Notes under the pieces: generated by a model
Seen by the model: only the letters and a program-made list of their open reading frames with translations
Database searches by the model: none
What the model was told of the DNA's origin: nothing
Shown: positions 5,976 to 6,897 of the stretch, in pieces
Layout: every line of letters begins with the position of its first letter
Numbering within the stretch: position 1 is the stretch's first letter
NCBI GenBank assembly: GCA_035647815.1
Contig: DASRMR010000067.1
Location: 1-6,897 of the forward strand
Length of the DNA: 6,897 nucleotides
Source: JAAYRQ01 sp035647815
GTDB taxonomy: Bacteria; Bacillota; Syntrophomonadia; Syntrophomonadales; Syntrophomonadaceae
Direction of reading: 5' to 3'
Program-made: the position numbers and the translations under genes

Positions 5976-6897
5976 ATGAAAGATGTAGAAATATACCCTT
6001 CATCCTGGTATTACAATGCCTGTGTTCATGGATTTTTAGAAGTTATAGCTTGGGGATTAGGGGACAGGGGTAAAGATATTGTAGAAGAACAGTTCTTACA
6101 AAATGATGGTAGTGTATTAATTCCCAGAGAACTTATGGAGGCTATTTTCAGCACTGAAGACATACCTGCGCCTTCTGGATACGAACTTAGGGAAGTGCCA
6201 GACGAAGTTAATACTTTGAAAAGAATTGCTTGGTGGTGGGTGAAGATATCTAATAAGGTAGAAGATGATAATCCTGAGGTTATACTTGAATCAACAAGGC
6301 GTAGTATGTTTGGGTCTAACAAGACTTTTTATCCAAATCTATTACCACATAACCAAAAAATATCAACTAAGGAGTTTTTAAATGATTGGTTTTCATTTAT
6401 TACTGAAGGAGAAGTAAATTGTAGTTTCTGCAATATGCCTTGTCAACATGCCGAAAATCAAGCAGAAAAAATGTACTTTTTTAACAATTGTATTTCTAAA
6501 CATTTAGGGAGTACTTTAAATAAAATTCCTAATCTATATTGGGATACCCAACCTAACATAATCATGTGTCCATTATGCCGTTCATACATGCTTTTTTTTC
6601 ACATAATTCAAGAAAAAAACATTTATGTGAACACAGAGTTAATATTTTTAAACTGGCATCTAAATAATTTTGTTGAACAGAAGTATAAAAAAGAAAAATC
6701 ATATCAACAGACATTTTTAGAAGCTCTTCGTTATGATACTCAAATGCGTAAAACATTGGGTGTGTGGGGATTGCAAAACCTGGAATTGATAATAATGGAA
6801 TGGGGAAACATTACCGTTCAGCCCATAACAGAGCGGTTAGCTAGCTTATTATTAATACCAAAAGTGGGAAATCTATTAAATTTACTATCTAATTCAT
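5976..6897 (+). CDS. cas8a1: Cas8 large subunit of type I-B Cascade, Cst1 (CXXC-CXXC) family; 3' end outside window
   Basis: An open frame of 307 codons runs off the right edge without a stop. The protein starts MKDVEIYPSSWYYNACVHGF. The WYYNA-hGFL pattern near the N-terminus (residues 11-21) and two widely spaced CXXC pairs, C149-C152 and C198-C201, are the signature of the Cst1 family of Cas8 proteins. C156 and H158 lie just after the first pair, so the cluster probably binds zinc. Other features are a tryptophan triplet at 86-88 and no membrane segment. Known members are longer than this, so a substantial C-terminal part should lie beyond the window. Cas8 is the Cascade subunit expected to recognise the PAM and support Cas3 recruitment. 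The gene follows cas6 by 2 bases; in subtype I-B (Tneap) loci the next genes are usually cas7 (cst2), cas5 and cas3. Identification rests on motifs and context rather than a database search. Confidence 0.85.
   Translation, partial: MKDVEIYPSSWYYNACVHGFLEVIAWGLGDRGKDIVEEQFLQNDGSVLIPRELMEAIFSTEDIPAPSGYELREVPDEVNTLKRIAWWWVKISNKVEDDNPEVILESTRRSMFGSNKTFYPNLLPHNQKISTKEFLNDWFSFITEGEVNCSFCNMPCQHAENQAEKMYFFNNCISKHLGSTLNKIPNLYWDTQPNIIMCPLCRSYMLFFHIIQEKNIYVNTELIFLNWHLNNFVEQKYKKEKSYQQTFLEALRYDTQMRKTLGVWGLQNLELIIMEWGNITVQPITERLASLLLIPKVGNLLNLLSNS

Noticed and set aside
6026..6322. 98-codon minus-strand ORF
   Set aside because: It lies entirely antisense within cas8, whose frame is supported by motifs and a ribosome site; its serine- and leucine-rich product looks like antisense translation.
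6562..6756. 64-codon minus-strand ORF
   Set aside because: It lies antisense within cas8, across the second CXXC region; there is no independent support for it.
3441..6897. Functional system linking c-di-GMP signalling with CRISPR immunity
   Set aside because: Adjacency is the only evidence; a strong terminator and a 277-base gap separate the blocks, and no shared regulatory motif was seen.

Overview
This AT-rich window has all its genes on the + strand. Codon use (TTA, AGA and ATA rich), strong GGAGG-type ribosome binding sites, a TTG start and the protein families point to an anaerobic Firmicute of the Clostridia or a close relative. The genus cannot be named from the sequence alone. It holds two functional blocks separated by a strong intrinsic terminator.

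Block 1 (1-4964) is sensory and second-messenger signalling. It opens with the 3' part of a methyl-accepting chemotaxis protein (MCP) whose sensor lies off the left edge. A complete second MCP follows (dCache sensor, HAMP, signalling domain). Its last 381 residues align without gaps to the first, so the two are tandem paralogues. A cytoplasmic PAS-GGDEF-HD-GYP protein comes next. Its phosphodiesterase half has every signature residue I can check. Its cyclase half keeps GGDEF but lacks the inhibitory I-site and has Pro and Asn at two normally conserved nucleotide-site positions.

The junction (4965-5241) has a GC-rich hairpin, a perfect 15-bp terminator stem with U-tract, an 18-bp dyad (GTGACA-N6-TGTCAC), a G-rich tract unusual for this DNA, and an 11-bp direct repeat whose second copy contains the cas6 ribosome binding site.

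Block 2 (5242-6897) is the start of a type I CRISPR-Cas effector operon: cas6 (TTG start, glycine-rich C-terminal loop), then 2 nt later the N-terminal 307 codons of a Cas8 of the Cst1 (CXXC-CXXC) family, open at the right edge. This order fits the subtype I-B (Tneap) layout, so cas7, cas5, cas3 and adaptation genes would be expected beyond the window. No CRISPR array lies inside it.

The first block would sense extracellular ligands and feed the CheA/CheW pathway and c-di-GMP turnover. The second would process crRNA and build Cascade. The terminator argues that they are separate transcription units, and I see no direct evidence of a functional link. I do not see a clearly new system. The most unusual points are the altered GGDEF site, the Cas6 without a histidine at the archetypal catalytic position, and the structured cas6 leader.
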